Shown in pieces: positions 62,599 to 64,000 of a DNA stretch of 64,000 nt. The position numbers and the translations under genes were made by a program. Numbering within the stretch: position 1 is the stretch's first letter; each line of letters starts with the position of its first letter. The notes beneath the pieces are model-generated. The model made no database searches and was not told where the DNA came from. It saw nothing but the letters and a program-made list of their open reading frames with translations. The DNA comes from Candidatus Thorarchaeota archaeon (GTDB taxonomy: Archaea > Asgardarchaeota > Thorarchaeia > Thorarchaeales > Thorarchaeaceae), in contig CP070761.1 in NCBI GenBank assembly GCA_020348985.1, forward strand, positions 883,613-947,612. The letters run 5' to 3'.

Positions 62599-63441
62599 AT
62601 GAAGTATGGTATATACCCATATTGTTTCCTTTATGGAAATGGAAGTAAGGGAATAGACTTTCATGTAGACCTTGCGATGGCAGCAGAAGATGCGGGGTGG
62701 GATGGATTCTTCTTATGGGACCATGTCTGGGCATGCTGGGAAGGTACTATGGGAGTTGTAGATCCATGGATTGTAATGGCTGCTGTTGCTGCTAAGACAG
62801 AGGACATTAAGATAGGACCAATGGTTACTCCAATTCCACGAAGACGACCTTCCAAGCTGGCACGGGAAACTGTCTCGTTAGATCATCTCTCAAACGGTCG
62901 ATTAATCATGGGGGTAGGTCTTGGAGCTACACAGGAATTAGATCACTTTGGCGAAACCTCTGATCCAAAAGTACGAGCAAAGATGTTAGACGAAGGCCTC
63001 GAAGTCCTTACAGGTCTCTGGAGTGGTGAACCATTCTCTTTTGAGGGAGAATACTACCAGCAGAAGGAAGTGACATTTCTCCCAAAACCGATCCAGAAGA
63101 AGATACCAATCTGGGTTGCAGGCACCTGGCCAAAGAAAGCGCCTTTCAAGAGAGCAGCACGATATGATGGCGTATTTCCTCTTGCGGAAGGGGAAGACGG
63201 GCTGAGCATTGAGGGATACAAAGAGACAGTCTCAATCATAGAGAAGGAACGAGGTAATCTGATGAACTATGACATTGTGGTCTCAGGTTATACTACGGGC
63301 GATGACAAGAAAGCAGACTCTGAGAAGATTCAACTATGCGCTGATGTAGGAATGACTTGGTGGCTAGAGTATCTCATAGATTGGGGAGAGACTCCTAGAG
63401 GTATAATGAAACGAGTCAAGCAGGGACCACCTGAACTCTAG
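62599..63441 (+). CDS. Luciferase-like (LLM) F420-dependent oxidoreductase
   Basis: 280 residues. Strand 1 is M-K-Y-G-I-Y-P-Y, and F-F-L-W-D-H-V-W near residue 38 matches the F420-binding D-H motif. K-I-G-P-M-V-T-P-I-P-R-R-R-P, S-N-G-R-L-I-M-G-V-G-L-G and P-K-P-I-Q-K-K-I-P-I-W-V-A-G are diagnostic of the LLM family. It is only distantly like the copy at 58556-59524. Reaction unknown; hydride transfer to or from F420 on an alcohol, imine or ene substrate is the family pattern. Confidence 0.88.
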   Translation: MKYGIYPYCFLYGNGSKGIDFHVDLAMAAEDAGWDGFFLWDHVWACWEGTMGVVDPWIVMAAVAAKTEDIKIGPMVTPIPRRRPSKLARETVSLDHLSNGRLIMGVGLGATQELDHFGETSDPKVRAKMLDEGLEVLTGLWSGEPFSFEGEYYQQKEVTFLPKPIQKKIPIWVAGTWPKKAPFKRAARYDGVFPLAEGEDGLSIEGYKETVSIIEKERGNLMNYDIVVSGYTTGDDKKADSEKIQLCADVGMTWWLEYLIDWGETPRGIMKRVKQGPPEL

Positions 63442-63476
63442 CGATTGTGCAGGAACTGAGGAAGGCTCTTACATAC

Positions 63477-64000
63477 TCAAGACGTGACTTTTCTGTTCAT
63501 GAACATATTCCGGAGTTTCGGATATCGTTTCGGTTTTGATAGTACGTCAGTAGAGTTGACAAACTGATCCACACCCCCAAGAAACTTCGGAAGTGACAGG
63601 ACCTCCTCATCTTGGATAGTTTCATAGATTGCATCTGCGAAATTATCAGCCCAAATGATTAGGAACGGTCGATTGTGAAAGTTCGACACCTTAGCTTTCA
63701 TGGGTTCTGTTATGCCGAGGTCATTATGCATACCAGCCACTATCTCATATGCTTTCACAAGGTGTTCCTGTCGGTCTTCCCATGAAGTTGCTTCAAATAC
63801 ACGCTCAAGGATTGGTGTCAAAACAGCTGCACTATTGAGCTGTGAAAAGGCCGTTCCAAACCATTTGATATACGGGGCATACTGCTTCTCCATCAAGAAA
63901 CAGAGCTTCATGATGTCGTATACCAGTCTAGAACCAACAACACGAGAGCCTAACTCATCTCCTACCTGCCCGCACCGTCCCATGAAGGGTTCTTCTTGAG
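63477..64000 (-). CDS. DUF4037 protein, C-terminal part only (5' end outside the window)
   Basis: 174 codons are open from the stop at 63477 to the window edge; an internal ATG at 63983 is unlikely to be the start. Q-E-E-P-F-M-G-R-C-G-Q-V-G-D-E-L-G-S-R and L-C-F-L-M-E-K-Q-Y-A-P-Y-I-K-W-F-G-T-A-F match my recollection of the DUF4037 C-terminal domain, which follows a nucleotidyltransferase-like N-terminal domain in full-length proteins. The nucleotidyltransferase half would lie beyond 64000. Confidence 0.75.
   Translation of the reverse strand, partial: QEEPFMGRCGQVGDELGSRVVGSRLVYDIMKLCFLMEKQYAPYIKWFGTAFSQLNSAAVLTPILERVFEATSWEDRQEHLVKAYEIVAGMHNDLGITEPMKAKVSNFHNRPFLIIWADNFADAIYETIQDEEVLSLPKFLGGVDQFVNSTDVLSKPKRYPKLRNMFMNRKVTS

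Noticed and set aside
1..64000. CRISPR arrays, insertion sequences or rRNA genes
   Set aside because: I saw no regularly spaced direct repeats, transposase motifs or rRNA sequence anywhere in the window.

Overview
The window looks like a contiguous piece of an archaeal chromosome, most likely from an Asgard archaeon (Thorarchaeota-like). Direct signs are an archaeal five-subunit CO dehydrogenase/acetyl-CoA synthase operon (cdhABCDE), HdrA and Fwd-type proteins, F420-type luciferase-fold oxidoreductases, a Sec11-type signal peptidase, TATA/box A promoters 20-30 bases before starts, many TTG/GTG starts, and above all a pair of longin / Ras-like GTPase / longin / winged-helix proteins of the kind known from Asgard genomes. 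The lineage is an inference from gene content, not from a marker gene.

Layout. 1-14.5 kb: the end of a large repeat-containing surface protein, a multi-pass membrane protein, an orphan ABC ATPase, a thioredoxin-like protein with an Lrp-type regulator, a secreted NodB-type deacetylase, an M20 peptidase, a D-2-hydroxyacid dehydrogenase, a GT-C type membrane glycosyltransferase and a gamma-glutamyltransferase. 14.5-17.8 kb: an Fe-S protein, signal peptidase I, and a LemA/TPM pair. 17.8-33.6 kb is the energy and carbon core. On the minus strand lies cdhA-B-C-D-E with a CooC ATPase. Upstream of it, also on the minus strand, are a second CooC, an FwdB-like protein and an Fe-S protein. Divergent from these are an HdrA-MvhD fusion and an eight-cluster polyferredoxin, then FwdD-like and DUF3786-like genes. 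Together these suggest a Wood-Ljungdahl carbonyl branch wired to an Hdr/Fwd-like electron-transfer assembly. The FwdB homologue seems to have lost the metal-ligand cysteine, and FwdA, FwdC, HdrB and HdrC are not in the window.

33.6-40.9 kb: housekeeping genes (stand-alone RAM domain, MFS transporter, KBL/BioF-type PLP enzyme, CaCA antiporter, inorganic pyrophosphatase, HAD phosphatase, quinolinate synthase). 40.9-51.6 kb holds the most unusual genes: a metallo-beta-lactamase/beta-CASP protein with a novel N-terminal helical half, the longin-GTPase, a paralogous protein with the same architecture but a ruined P-loop, a DNA methyltransferase that overlaps it, two very small genes with strong ribosome binding sites, and a metallo-hydrolase/winged-helix regulator pair separated by three 17-base operators phased exactly 20 bases apart. 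51.6-64 kb: surface proteins (NosD-like beta-helix, anchored nucleoside hydrolase, three-module GATase-like protein), a decayed paralogue of a small membrane protein, tRNA-Cys with a duplicated 3' end flanking an F420-type oxidoreductase, a second such oxidoreductase, and a truncated DUF4037 gene.

Most likely new biology: the active/degenerate longin-GTPase pair, and the Fwd/Hdr-like module built around a cysteine-less FwdB.
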